Virus record (IMG/VR): IMGVR_UViG_3300047548_001664 | Location: 1-31,790 of that record | From: a virus | Strand: one strand, 5' to 3' | DNA: 31,790 nt | Shown here: positions 15,539 through 22,164 of the stretch, in pieces | Position numbering within the stretch: position 1 is the stretch's first letter | How the letters are laid out: the number at the start of each line of letters is the position of its first letter | The notes under the pieces: generated by a model | What the model was told of the DNA's origin: nothing | Database searches by the model: none | What the model saw: only the letters and a program-made list of their open reading frames with translations | Made by a program: the position numbers and the translations under genes

Positions 15539-16696
15539 ATGGGTTACACAATTAAAAACAACACTAAGGTTGCTATCAAAGTAGAAAGCACTGAAGGTAC
15601 ATACGCACCTCCATCAACTGGAGCTGACTATGTTCAGGTATTGGCCGATGGCCTTGAAATGTCTCCTTCGCGTGAGACACTAGAAAGAAATGTTCTTGGA
15701 ACTGGATTAGGAAAGATTACTCCACGATTAGGATTGAAATCTGTATCAGGATCAATTCCTGTTTATATGAAAGCAGGTTCTACAGCTGGTGCAGCTCCTG
15801 AGTATGGGCCAATGATGGAAAGTGTATTTGGTTCTAAAAGATCAAGTGCATTGATTACTTCAGGAACTTCTCACACAACTTCACTAATTAAAGTTGCCTC
15901 TACAGCAAACTTAAAAGTTGGTGACATTGTAGTTGTTAAAGAAGATGGAGCTTTTCATACTTCTCCAATCGTTGCAGTTGTTGCAAATACAAGTATTGAA
16001 CTTTTAGTTCCTATGGCTTCTGCTCCTGCAAATGGAGTTGAGATTGAAGCTTTTACTACTTATGTAATGGCAGACACTGGACATCCAGCTCTATCAATTT
16101 CTAAGTATGTCGAAGATGCAGTTTTAGAAAGTGCAATGGGATGTAAAGGAACTTCAATGGGCCTTGAGAATTTCACTACAGGTCAGATCGCTACTTTTAA
16201 CTTTGGTTTTGAAGGATTAGATTTTGGAAGAAGTTTGACAGCACCAGCAGGTGGAACTCCTGTTTATGATGCTTCAGAAACTCCAGTAGTCCTTAAAGCT
16301 TGTATCTATCAAGATGGAAATGAAATCAGTGTTAATGAGTTCTCATTCTCAGTAGAGAATACTCTAGGGTATATCCAAGATACATGTGATGGGAAGACAG
16401 CTTCAAGAGTAACAGCAAGAACTATCTCAGGTTCAATCAATCCATATAAGTTGAATAACAGTGTTGATCAGTTCAATAGATTTAATACAAATGCTCCTTT
16501 TAGCTTATTTGTTAAGTCTCAGAATCCAACTGTTGTTGATGGGGAATACAAAGAGTCAGTAAGCTTTTACTTTCCTCATTGTGTGATCACAGAGCTTGCA
16601 GAAGCAGATAATGACGGTGTTTTACAAGATGCTATTAGTTTCTCAGCTAATACTTCAGATGGCTCACTTGGTGAGCTTTATATCTCAGTTTCTTAA
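15539..16696 (+). CDS. Major tail tube protein
   Basis: 385 residues, ATG 15539 with AGGAG upstream. The N-terminus (NTKVAIKVESTEGTYAPPS, then LEMSPSRETLERNVLGTGLG) and the strand SVSGSIPVYMKAG are characteristic of phage tail tube proteins with the gpV-like beta-barrel fold. A middle insert around residues 100-150 (ALITSGTSHTTSLIKVASTA) looks like an extra surface domain. Later strands include ISVNEFSFSVENTLGYI and SVSFYFPHCVITEL. It is the last gene of the rightward structural unit and is followed by a perfect hairpin terminator. Confidence 0.85.
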   Translation: MGYTIKNNTKVAIKVESTEGTYAPPSTGADYVQVLADGLEMSPSRETLERNVLGTGLGKITPRLGLKSVSGSIPVYMKAGSTAGAAPEYGPMMESVFGSKRSSALITSGTSHTTSLIKVASTANLKVGDIVVVKEDGAFHTSPIVAVVANTSIELLVPMASAPANGVEIEAFTTYVMADTGHPALSISKYVEDAVLESAMGCKGTSMGLENFTTGQIATFNFGFEGLDFGRSLTAPAGGTPVYDASETPVVLKACIYQDGNEISVNEFSFSVENTLGYIQDTCDGKTASRVTARTISGSINPYKLNNSVDQFNRFNTNAPFSLFVKSQNPTVVDGEYKESVSFYFPHCVITELAEADNDGVLQDAISFSANTSDGSLGELYISVS

Positions 16697-16705
16697 TTCA
16701 AAAAT

Positions 16706-16727
16706 TGAGGGAGAGTGATCTCCCTCA
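16706..16727. terminator. Bidirectional terminator between tail tube and leftward genes
   Basis: A 9-bp perfect stem (TGAGGGAGA / TCTCCCTCA) with a GTGA loop. T-rich runs follow on both strands (TGTCTTTT on plus; ATTTTTG on minus). It separates two convergent units. Confidence 0.8.
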
Positions 16728-16733
16728 TGTCTT

Positions 16734-16928
16734 TTAAGATTCTTTATTGAACTTTCTTCTTAGCTTTGATTTTATAAGCTTACCTACTTCAATAAAAGCT
16801 TCAACAATAATGTAAGCCGATATGGCATTCCAAATTCCGACTAGCGTGAAAGGTTGAAATACTGTTAATACAACTAATAAGATTTGGAGTACGGTTGTTA
16901 AGTTAGCTTTAATTCCTTTAAGATTCAT
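16734..16928 (-). CDS. Small membrane protein, holin-like
   Basis: 64 residues with two hydrophobic segments (LTTVLQILLVVLTVFQPFTL at about 10-29, then IWNAISAYIIVEAFIEVG at about 32-49). A strongly basic C-terminus follows (KSKLRRKFNKES). ATG 16928 has AAGGAG upstream. Two membrane spans, small size and a basic tail are the usual features of class II holins, and the endolysin gene starts 0.8 kb away on the other strand. Other small membrane proteins look the same, so the role is tentative; a second holin-like gene exists at 28644-28922. Confidence 0.5.
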   Translation of the reverse strand: MNLKGIKANLTTVLQILLVVLTVFQPFTLVGIWNAISAYIIVEAFIEVGKLIKSKLRRKFNKES

Positions 16929-16941
16929 ATAATCTCCTTGA

Positions 16942-17475
16942 TTATTTATTTTTGTTGAGTCTTTTTTGACGATCTAGTTCTTTTTTAACTAGCTGGGAAA
17001 GATGAATTACTCTTGATGAGAAGGTTCTTAAAATAACTTCTGCATTACTGAAATCATTTCCTAATTCATCAGTACACTCTTGAATTAATTTGGAGAGTAG
17101 GTTTTCAGGAGTTGACGTTGCCAGGTCGTCTTCGATTGAACTCTTTTCTTCTTCGATTAAATAATCTAGGCACTCATCTAAAGGAACCATGTTATTAGAG
17201 CATCCTGCAATGCCAGTAATGTCTCTATTCTGTGCATTCATGGCCAGGTACATCTCTTGCTTAATACTTTTATTATCGCCTTCAGGAGTTTCATAGCTGT
17301 CTTGAAATGCTTGTCTATGAAGTGAGTTCTCTTTAGTGTGTCCACCACAATAATACTCATCAACAAACTTCCTCATAAATTCCTGCTCGTCTTCAGATAA
17401 TGTTTTCACATAATCCATGTCTGCAAACTTTTGGACGTTTCGTCTTAGCTTGTTGCTTGGATTACTTTTTTTCAA
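16942..17475 (-). CDS. Unknown protein, paralogue of the 21215-21577 product
   Basis: About 177 residues if it starts at TTG 17475 (MKKSNPSNKLRRNV); the next in-frame ATG falls inside the conserved part. It shares with the 21215-21577 product the ordered elements RRNVQKF / HRKHVKDF, then DMDYVKTLSEDE / DQDYIDQLSEDE, then EYY, and QNRDITGIAGC / RNRDLYGIKNC. I do not recognise the family. The C-terminal 80 residues are acidic, then basic helical, and unique to this copy. The gene overlaps the end of the upstream gene at a run of seven A residues, so the start mechanism is unclear. Confidence 0.6.
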   Translation of the reverse strand: MKKSNPSNKLRRNVQKFADMDYVKTLSEDEQEFMRKFVDEYYCGGHTKENSLHRQAFQDSYETPEGDNKSIKQEMYLAMNAQNRDITGIAGCSNNMVPLDECLDYLIEEEKSSIEDDLATSTPENLLSKLIQECTDELGNDFSNAEVILRTFSSRVIHLSQLVKKELDRQKRLNKNK

Positions 17476-17656
17476 TCTTAACCAGCTTTGACTTACTAGG
17501 AGCTGGATCATTAACAAAGTAACGAATTACCTTAATAAATCCTTCTGCCGTTCTGTACTCTAGTGGGTAAGACTGGATGTATTCATATCCAGCTAACTTC
17601 TTTTCTACTTCGTTTGGAGCTGTCTCTATTGGTAGCTCAATGATCTTAATACTCAT
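17462..17656 (-). CDS. Small hypothetical protein
   Basis: 64 residues from ATG 17656 (MSIKIIELPIETAPNEVEKK), with GAGGG upstream. It has an alternating strand/helix pattern, contains LAGYEYIQSYPLEYRTAEGF and FIKVIRYFVNDPAP, and ends ...LVKIEKK. It resembles small phage proteins with a short antiparallel sheet (DUF4177-like 'YEYI...I..F'), but I cannot be sure. It is divergent from the endolysin gene and shares with it a 90-bp control region with dyads. Its last codons contain a seven-A run. Confidence 0.55.
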   Translation of the reverse strand: MSIKIIELPIETAPNEVEKKLAGYEYIQSYPLEYRTAEGFIKVIRYFVNDPAPSKSKLVKIEKK

Positions 17657-17674
17657 AAATCCCTCTATAGATAG

Positions 17675-17725
17675 ACTGCTAAAAATCACAATTAATAAGT
17701 TTTATTAGCAGTAAGTATTTTACTG
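17675..17725. promoter_or_regulatory. Divergent control region with two dyads and a late-promoter-like element
   Basis: ACTGCTAA at 17675-17682 and TTAGCAGT at 17705-17712 form a perfect 8-bp inverted repeat that brackets TTAATAAG (17692-17699, plus strand; 46 nt before ATG 17746). A second dyad, CAGTAA-GTATT-TTACTG (17709-17725), overlaps its right arm. On the minus strand the same tract reads CTAATAAAAC, so it may fire both ways. This looks like an operator wrapped around a promoter for the lysis and sigma cluster. Confidence 0.5.
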
Positions 17726-17745
17726 ACTTGATAGAGGAGCTAGTG

Positions 17746-18135
17746 ATGTTGACAGTAGAGAGTTACTTAATGGGTAGAGATAAAACTCATGTTCAGGAGC
17801 TTACTGATGAGATTAAAGAGAATGCAAAGAAGCTAGTAGAGAGAGTTAACTTACTTTTAAAAGAGTTAAAAATTGATGAGGTGAAAGTTTCATCAGGATG
17901 GAGACCACCTTCAGTAAATTCTCAAGTTAAGAATGCAGCTAAGAAATCACTTCACATGATGGGCCTTGCTATTGATCTGCAAGATAATGGACCCATCAAG
18001 AAAGCAATCCTCGACAACCTAGAGCTACTAGAAAAGTACGATCTTTGGTTGGAGAGTCCAGATCACACTCCAACATGGTGTCACTTAGATTTAGGTATCA
18101 GATCAAAAAGACCTAGAAGAATTTTTATCCCATAA
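17746..18135 (+). CDS. Endolysin, M15-family peptidase
   Basis: 129 residues from ATG 17746, with GAGGAG upstream. It matches the M15 zinc peptidases (L-alanyl-D-glutamate or D-Ala-D-Ala type) used as phage endolysins. The motif VSSGWRPPSVN lies at 48-58, SLHMMGLAIDLQ at 68-79 (His 70 and Asp 77 as zinc ligands), and TWCHLDLG at 110-117 (His 113 as third ligand, preceded by Trp). No signal peptide is present, so it would need a holin. It is the first gene of a cluster with a metallophosphoesterase and the sigma factor. The length is compact, just the catalytic domain. Confidence 0.88.
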   Translation: MLTVESYLMGRDKTHVQELTDEIKENAKKLVERVNLLLKELKIDEVKVSSGWRPPSVNSQVKNAAKKSLHMMGLAIDLQDNGPIKKAILDNLELLEKYDLWLESPDHTPTWCHLDLGIRSKRPRRIFIP

Positions 18136-18144
18136 ATTTAGCAG

Positions 18145-18156
18145 TCCTAATTAGGA
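18145..18156 (+). promoter_or_regulatory. Perfect 12-bp palindrome containing a ribosome site
   Basis: TCCTAATTAGGA is a perfect palindrome and its right half is the AGGA ribosome site of the gene at 18161. It may be an operator or may fold weakly to mask the site. Confidence 0.35.
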
Positions 18157-18160
18157 ACCT

Positions 18161-18370
18161 ATGAGCATTGAAGCTATCGATCGTCAGAAATTAAAAGAAC
18201 TAAGATCAATTTTGAAGTCAGCTCGCTCTATTAGGTATCGATTAATTCGCTTGGGAGATTATGAGCGTTTTAAGAATGACGTTCTTGAGTTTGAAGAGCG
18301 CCTAATGAATAAAATTGATGAAATTGAATTTTATATTGAGCTTGAAAAGCAGTTAAGAGAGGACGAATGA
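18161..18370 (+). CDS. Small coiled-coil protein, unknown
   Basis: 69 residues, almost entirely helical and charged (LKELRSILKSARSIRYRLIR, then an acidic half FEERLMNKIDEIEFYIELEK). No known motif. ATG 18161 follows AGGA. It overlaps the next gene by four bases (ATGA), so it is translated together with the metallophosphoesterase. Confidence 0.6.
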   Translation: MSIEAIDRQKLKELRSILKSARSIRYRLIRLGDYERFKNDVLEFEERLMNKIDEIEFYIELEKQLREDE

Positions 18371-19065
18371 GTAAACAGACAATTTTAATTATAAGTGACA
18401 TGCACATACCTTATGAGCATCCAGATATGTTGGATTTCTTAAAGGCGGTGAAGAAGAAGTACAAGCCAACTGACGTTGTTTGTATTGGAGACGAAGTTGA
18501 TTTCCATGCAATGAGTTTCCATGACAGTGACCCTGATCTTTTATCAGCTGGGAATGAATTAGAATTAGCAGTAAAGAAGTTAAAGCCTATCTATAAGCTC
18601 TTTCCTGAAGTCACAATAGTAAATAGTAATCATGGTTCAATGGCTATGAGGAAAGCACTTGCATGTGGAATACCTAAAGCACTTATCAAATCTAATAATG
18701 ATGCTCTTGATGCTCCTGATACATGGGAATGGGTTAATGATGTAACAATCAAAACTCCATTAGGTGAAGTCTATTTCTGTCATGGAAAAGCTGGTGCACC
18801 AGGAAAGCTTGCTTCTCAGTATGGAATGTCATGTGTTCAAGGTCACTTCCACGAGAAGGCACAGATCACTTATATTTCTACTCCTAATAAACTCATGTTT
18901 GATATGCATGTTGGTTGCTTAGCAGATGATAATTCGTTAGCTCTTGCATACAACAAAGTTAATCCTAAGCGTCCTATAGTTTCTCTAGGTGTAATTATTG
19001 ATGGCATTCCTCAGCTCATTCCAATGATCTTGAATAAGAAAGGTCGCTGGATAGGTAGAATCTAG
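18367..19065 (+). CDS. Calcineurin-like metallophosphoesterase
   Basis: 232 residues with the full set of metal-binding motifs in order: SDMH (Asp 11, His 13), GDEVDFH (Asp 42), NSNHG, FCHGK, and GHFHE. These enzymes hydrolyse phosphodiester or phosphomonoester bonds, and phage members include nucleases and protein or nucleotide phosphatases; the substrate here cannot be told. It lies between a small coil protein and the sigma factor in a tight plus-strand cluster (4-nt overlap upstream, 2-nt gap downstream), suggesting a role in late infection. Confidence 0.85.
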   Translation: MSKQTILIISDMHIPYEHPDMLDFLKAVKKKYKPTDVVCIGDEVDFHAMSFHDSDPDLLSAGNELELAVKKLKPIYKLFPEVTIVNSNHGSMAMRKALACGIPKALIKSNNDALDAPDTWEWVNDVTIKTPLGEVYFCHGKAGAPGKLASQYGMSCVQGHFHEKAQITYISTPNKLMFDMHVGCLADDNSLALAYNKVNPKRPIVSLGVIIDGIPQLIPMILNKKGRWIGRI

Positions 19066-19067
19066 GC

Positions 19068-19997
19068 ATGAATGAATATATGAAACAAGTGACTGCCATC
19101 CCCATGATAGATCATGCCGAAGAGATTAGGCTTGCAGCTCTTATAGCAGCAGGTGACGTTAAAGCTAAAGAAAAATTAATAGAAGCTAATCTTAGACTTG
19201 TTGTTTCTATTGCTCATTCTTATAAGAAATCTTGTATTGAATTTGCCGACTTAGTTCAAGAAGGAAATATGGGACTAATGCGCGCTGCTGAGAAGTTTGA
19301 CCCCTTAAAGGGGTGCAAGTTTTCAACTTATGCAACTCCATGGATAAAGCAATTCATTCAACGTTTTCTAGCAAATCATAGTCGGACAATAAGAGTTCCT
19401 GTTGGTGTTTATGAAGACTTGCTAAGATTTTCTAGGGAAATAAAATCATTTAGCCTTAGATTTGATAGAGATCCAACTTTTCACGAAATGTGCGACATCA
19501 TGGGCGTGTCTGAAAAAAAGATGAGAACTATTCTTGAAGCCAAAGAGCAGTATACTATCTCTATAAATGTTCCACTGGGTTCTGACTCTGATTCTGGTAC
19601 AGTTGAAGATTACATAGGGCATAGTAATTCTCCTGAAGATATATTAATAGCGCATGAAGAATACGGTGAAAGAGAAAGTGGACCCAACTCAGTATCATTT
19701 TCTAAGCAATCTAAGATTTGTGCTCTTTCCACGGAGGAAATTAGGGCTAGAACTAATGCTTATCATAGAGAGTATAGAAAGCTTAATCCGTACTATGTCC
19801 GCGTTACTCCTAAACCTTCTAAAACTCCAGTAACGGCAAAGGTCACGTCTAAGTATTGCAACAGATGCTCTGTTACCAAGGAAGCCAGTGAGTTCTATGG
19901 GAGCAAAAGTAGTAAGACAGGATTGCATGCATTTTGTAAGGATTGTAGTAAGCAAATAGCTCAAGACCGTCGTGATGGAATTTTGTCAAATAATTAA
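19068..19997 (+). CDS. Phage sigma factor lacking region 4, with C-terminal zinc ribbon
   Basis: 309 residues. Region 2 is clear at about 40-112 (NLRLVVSIAHSY, DLVQEGNMGLMRAAEKFDP, FSTYATPWIKQFIQRFLANH, SRTIRVP) and is close to the RpoD/RpoS class. Region 3 follows at about 113-195 (FDRDPTFHEMCDIMGVSEKK; PLGSDSDSGTVEDYIGHSN). After SPEDILIAHEEYG (residue 200) no region 4 helix-turn-helix appears. Instead there is a linker with EIRARTNAYHREYRKLNP, a pattern of HNH-associated proteins, and a Cys4 zinc ribbon (264, 267, 290, 293). The frame is intact, so this is a fusion rather than a visible frameshift. Such a protein should still melt -10 DNA but not read a -35. T4 gp55 is the known precedent for a region-4-less sigma. 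Confidence 0.85.
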   Translation: MNEYMKQVTAIPMIDHAEEIRLAALIAAGDVKAKEKLIEANLRLVVSIAHSYKKSCIEFADLVQEGNMGLMRAAEKFDPLKGCKFSTYATPWIKQFIQRFLANHSRTIRVPVGVYEDLLRFSREIKSFSLRFDRDPTFHEMCDIMGVSEKKMRTILEAKEQYTISINVPLGSDSDSGTVEDYIGHSNSPEDILIAHEEYGERESGPNSVSFSKQSKICALSTEEIRARTNAYHREYRKLNPYYVRVTPKPSKTPVTAKVTSKYCNRCSVTKEASEFYGSKSSKTGLHAFCKDCSKQIAQDRRDGILSNN

Positions 19998-20173
19998 GAA
20001 GCATTTCTCTCTTCTTTAAATTTTCTCCATTCATCTCTTTCAATTAATAAATGTCTGTAGAGGATTTCAGACACTATTTCTTTCCATTTTTTATGAGAAA
20101 TAATCTCAAGTCTGGCCAGAGTATCTATAAGGTATTTGGTTTGGTGAAGGTCTTCGTCTGTATATTTATTCAT
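19994..20173 (-). CDS. Small hypothetical protein (59 residues)
   Basis: An open frame from ATG 20173 (MNKYTDEDLHQTKYLIDTLA) to a stop at 19994-19996. It is helical and charged, with a C-terminal part rich in Trp, Arg and Lys (ERDEWRKFKEERNAS). Its stop overlaps the sigma factor stop on the other strand, leaving no spare sequence. The ribosome site is weak (gataag). It fills an otherwise gene-free stretch in line with the minus-strand cluster. Confidence 0.5.
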   Translation of the reverse strand: MNKYTDEDLHQTKYLIDTLARLEIISHKKWKEIVSEILYRHLLIERDEWRKFKEERNAS

Positions 20174-20198
20174 GATATATCTTATCAGGTGAGTTAGC

Positions 20199-20462
20199 TT
20201 AAACGTAGCCTCTGTTATCTGACATTAAGTATGAATAGTATTTATTCTTCTCATACTCATTGATTATCAAGTCTTCTAAGATTGGGTCTCGATCTTTCTT
20301 CTTATTCTTTTTCCTAAGAGCTTGTTGTTCAGTGTTGCCTTTTTGATAAGTTTTATAGCAGTCCTTGCACCAGTTAGATTTACCATCTTTATTAGCTTTG
20401 TTTTTAGAATAGCAAGCTAAGGTTTTTTCTTTAAAGCATTTATTACATTTTTTTGTTTCCAT
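20199..20462 (-). CDS. Small zinc-ribbon protein
   Basis: 87 residues. The N-terminus is CxxC-X22-CxxC (Cys 6, 9, 32, 35; KKCNKCFKEKTLACYSKN and WCKDCYKTYQ), followed by a strongly basic region (RKKNKKKDRDP) and an acidic/Tyr-rich end. It is the same ribbon as in the HNH enzyme, the sigma factor C-terminus and the 20515-21213 protein, but here no catalytic domain follows. DNA or RNA binding is likely; function unknown. ATG 20462 has only a weak ribosome site. Confidence 0.65.
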   Translation of the reverse strand: METKKCNKCFKEKTLACYSKNKANKDGKSNWCKDCYKTYQKGNTEQQALRKKNKKKDRDPILEDLIINEYEKNKYYSYLMSDNRGYV

Positions 20463-20502
20463 GGCTATGTTCTACTTGGGATGAGGTTGTAGCTAGAAAT
20501 GG

Positions 20503-20528
20503 AAGAAGCGACCGTTAAGCCGCTTCTT
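20503..20528 (-). terminator. Hairpin at the end of the Lys-rich repeat gene
   Basis: AAGAAGCG (20503-20510) pairs with CGCTTCTT (20521-20528), an 8-bp perfect stem covering the stop codon of the minus-strand gene. The T tract after it on the minus strand is poor, so termination may be weak. Confidence 0.45.
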
Positions 20529-21213
20529 GTTTCTTCTTTTCTTTATATTTTTTTACATTTGTCTTATGCTTTTCTTTGTTAGCTTCATAGTATTTTTTAC
20601 TGATTAGTTTGCGTTTATCCTTGTTGTTTTTCTCCCAGTTATTTCTAAGTTCTTTGGCTTTTTCTGGATTAGCTTCTCTCCATGCTTTACATAGTTCTTT
20701 GTGCTTTTCTTTGTTAGCTTCATAGTAAGCTCTTATCTTCTCTTTATTTTTCTCACGCCAATTCTTTGCAGCAGTTTTTATTTTTTCTGGATTGTTTTTT
20801 TTATATTCCTTGACCCTGGTTTTTTCCCTTTCTTTGTTTTTTTCGTACCAGTTTTTCTTAGTAGATTTTATTTTTTCTGGATTGTTTTTCTCGTATTCTC
20901 TCACTTTAGTTATTTGCTTTTCTTTATTAGCTTCGTAGTATGCTTTATTGAGTGCTTTGCGTTTTTCTGGATCAGCTTCATATTCAGCTTTGTTCTTAAG
21001 TTTTTTAGCGACTTTAATTTTCTCTAGGTTCGCGGCTTTCCAAGCTTTTGCATTAGCTTTAAGTTTTTCTGGGTTAGCTTGTTGCCAAGCTTTAACAGCA
21101 GAACGTTGACAAGTTTTACACCAACTTCCAAGCCCATCTTTAGAGCGTTTATCTTTGATGAATTCTGTTGTTTCTTTTTCTATTTTACATTTTGTACAAG
21201 TTTTCATATTCAT
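20515..21213 (-). CDS. Zinc-ribbon protein with Lys-rich tandem repeats
   Basis: 232 residues. It starts with CxxC-X22-CxxC (Cys 6, 9, 32, 35; MKTCTKCKIEKETTEF and DGLGSWCKTCQR). The remaining 190 residues are about a dozen degenerate repeats of roughly 12-15 residues of the form (W/Y)-x-(E/K)-(A/K)-N-(P/K)-E-K-x-K, for example YEANKEKHK and EKNNPEKIK. The linker of the HNH enzyme contains two or three such units, so this protein looks like that linker expanded with the HNH core lost. It should be a long, very basic helix suited to nucleic acid binding. ATG 21213 follows AAGGAAGG and lies one base after the upstream stop. Confidence 0.7.
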   Translation of the reverse strand: MNMKTCTKCKIEKETTEFIKDKRSKDGLGSWCKTCQRSAVKAWQQANPEKLKANAKAWKAANLEKIKVAKKLKNKAEYEADPEKRKALNKAYYEANKEKQITKVREYEKNNPEKIKSTKKNWYEKNKEREKTRVKEYKKNNPEKIKTAAKNWREKNKEKIRAYYEANKEKHKELCKAWREANPEKAKELRNNWEKNNKDKRKLISKKYYEANKEKHKTNVKKYKEKKKQEAA

Positions 21214-21214
21214 T

Positions 21215-21577
21215 TTATACCTTCCTTGGTTTTGACTTTTTGAGTAAGTGATCTAGTAACTCAATTAAAGTGTCCTCAGTGTTATCCTTCCCAACTTCAG
21301 TGACATCGTTTTCACTATCAATCATTCCAACACAGTTTTTAATTCCATAGAGATCACGATTTCTAGAGTTCTTTGCAGCGTAAACAGCTCTCTTAAGCTC
21401 TAAGGAGTTATGAAGATGTATTTGCCCTTTAGGAAAGAAGCTCTTGTAGTATTCATTATTAAATAAGCTTAGCCATGTTTTCTCGTCTTCGGAGAGTTGA
21501 TCAATATAGTCCTGGTCAACAAAGTCCTTAACGTGTTTTCTGTGGGTAGATTTTTTAAGGCCAAGGTGATTATTCAT
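21215..21577 (-). CDS. Unknown protein, paralogue of the 16942-17475 product
   Basis: 120 residues from ATG 21577 (MNNHLGLKKSTHRKHV), with GGGAG upstream and an 8-nt overlap with the preceding gene (ATGAATAA). Conserved with its paralogue: DFVDQDYIDQLSEDE, FNNEYY, a His-rich stretch (KGQIHLHNS), and NSRNRDLYGIKNC. The pattern of Tyr, His, Arg-Asp and Cys suggests a compact conserved domain, but I recognise no family. It lies between the winged-helix gene and the Lys-rich repeat gene in the minus cluster. Confidence 0.65.
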   Translation of the reverse strand: MNNHLGLKKSTHRKHVKDFVDQDYIDQLSEDEKTWLSLFNNEYYKSFFPKGQIHLHNSLELKRAVYAAKNSRNRDLYGIKNCVGMIDSENDVTEVGKDNTEDTLIELLDHLLKKSKPRKV

Positions 21578-22082
21578 CTTTAGCTCCCAAAGTTTCAACT
21601 TGTCTTTGAGAGTCTTTATCAAATTTTGTCCCAGTAACTTTAATCTTTCCTTCATCAAGTAAAGGCTTAACACTTCCACAGACAGTAGAAATTCTAAGGC
21701 CAGTTCTGTTTGCTATTTCACTACGGCTTAAAGGAAGGTCAGATTGCTTAAGTGTACTTAGGATTTTGTTGGCTACTTCTTGCTTAGTTCTCTTGGTCTT
21801 CATAAGAGAAAGGCTTCTAGATGTAGGAGTAGAGGCTTCTGGATCACTTAGAATTAGATCGACTTCAGTATCAAATCTAAATGAAGCTACTTTCCAGTGA
21901 ATGTGCTTAAGTGCATCTAATGCTTTGGTCGTAGCAATCAAGACACGACTCTCAGCTTCGTTAATAATGTCAGCTAAGCGTTTCTCAAGAATGTCTAGAT
22001 AGATAGGTGAGGTAGCATCTAAGCTTCTCATTAGAGAGTTAATTAAAGTTTGTTCTTGTGGTGTGAATTCTGGTCCCTTCAT
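21570..22082 (-). CDS. Winged-helix DNA-binding protein
   Basis: 170 residues. The N-terminal part is helical (EQTLINSLMRSLDATSPIYL) with possible dimerisation helices. Residues about 100-160 form a winged helix: VANKILSTLKQSD, LPLSRSEIANRTGLRISTVC as the helix-turn-helix, GSVKPLLDEGKIKVTGTKF as last helix and wing. It may be a regulator of the lysis-lysogeny or early region. Its ribosome site AGGAG (minus strand, near 22090-22096) is locked in a hairpin, so translation may be controlled. The stop overlaps the next start. Confidence 0.7.
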   Translation of the reverse strand: MKGPEFTPQEQTLINSLMRSLDATSPIYLDILEKRLADIINEAESRVLIATTKALDALKHIHWKVASFRFDTEVDLILSDPEASTPTSRSLSLMKTKRTKQEVANKILSTLKQSDLPLSRSEIANRTGLRISTVCGSVKPLLDEGKIKVTGTKFDKDSQRQVETLGAKDE

Positions 22083-22089
22083 GGTGCGT

Positions 22090-22120
22090 TTCTCCTTAGA
22101 GCTTCATGCTCATAGGAGAA
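22090..22120 (-). promoter_or_regulatory. Hairpin that masks the ribosome site of the winged-helix gene
   Basis: In the minus-strand RNA TTCTCCT pairs with AGGAGAA (7 bp) around an inner GAGC/GCTC stem. The 3' arm contains the ribosome site, 7 nt before ATG 22082. Confidence 0.55.
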
Positions 22121-22164
22121 TTATCTCAGGTGTCAGGGCTTAAAATGGCCAGTTTTGGTCTAGT

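Noticed and set aside
17462-17475. -1 frameshift at A AAA AAG in the gene ending at 17462
   Set aside because: The -1 frame meets a stop after six codons (GTA ATC CAA GCA ACA AGC TAA), and the downstream gene is in the +1 frame instead.
20701-21027. 108-codon plus-strand frame rich in Phe
   Set aside because: It is the shadow of the Lys-rich repeat gene on the other strand (AAA codons read as Phe).
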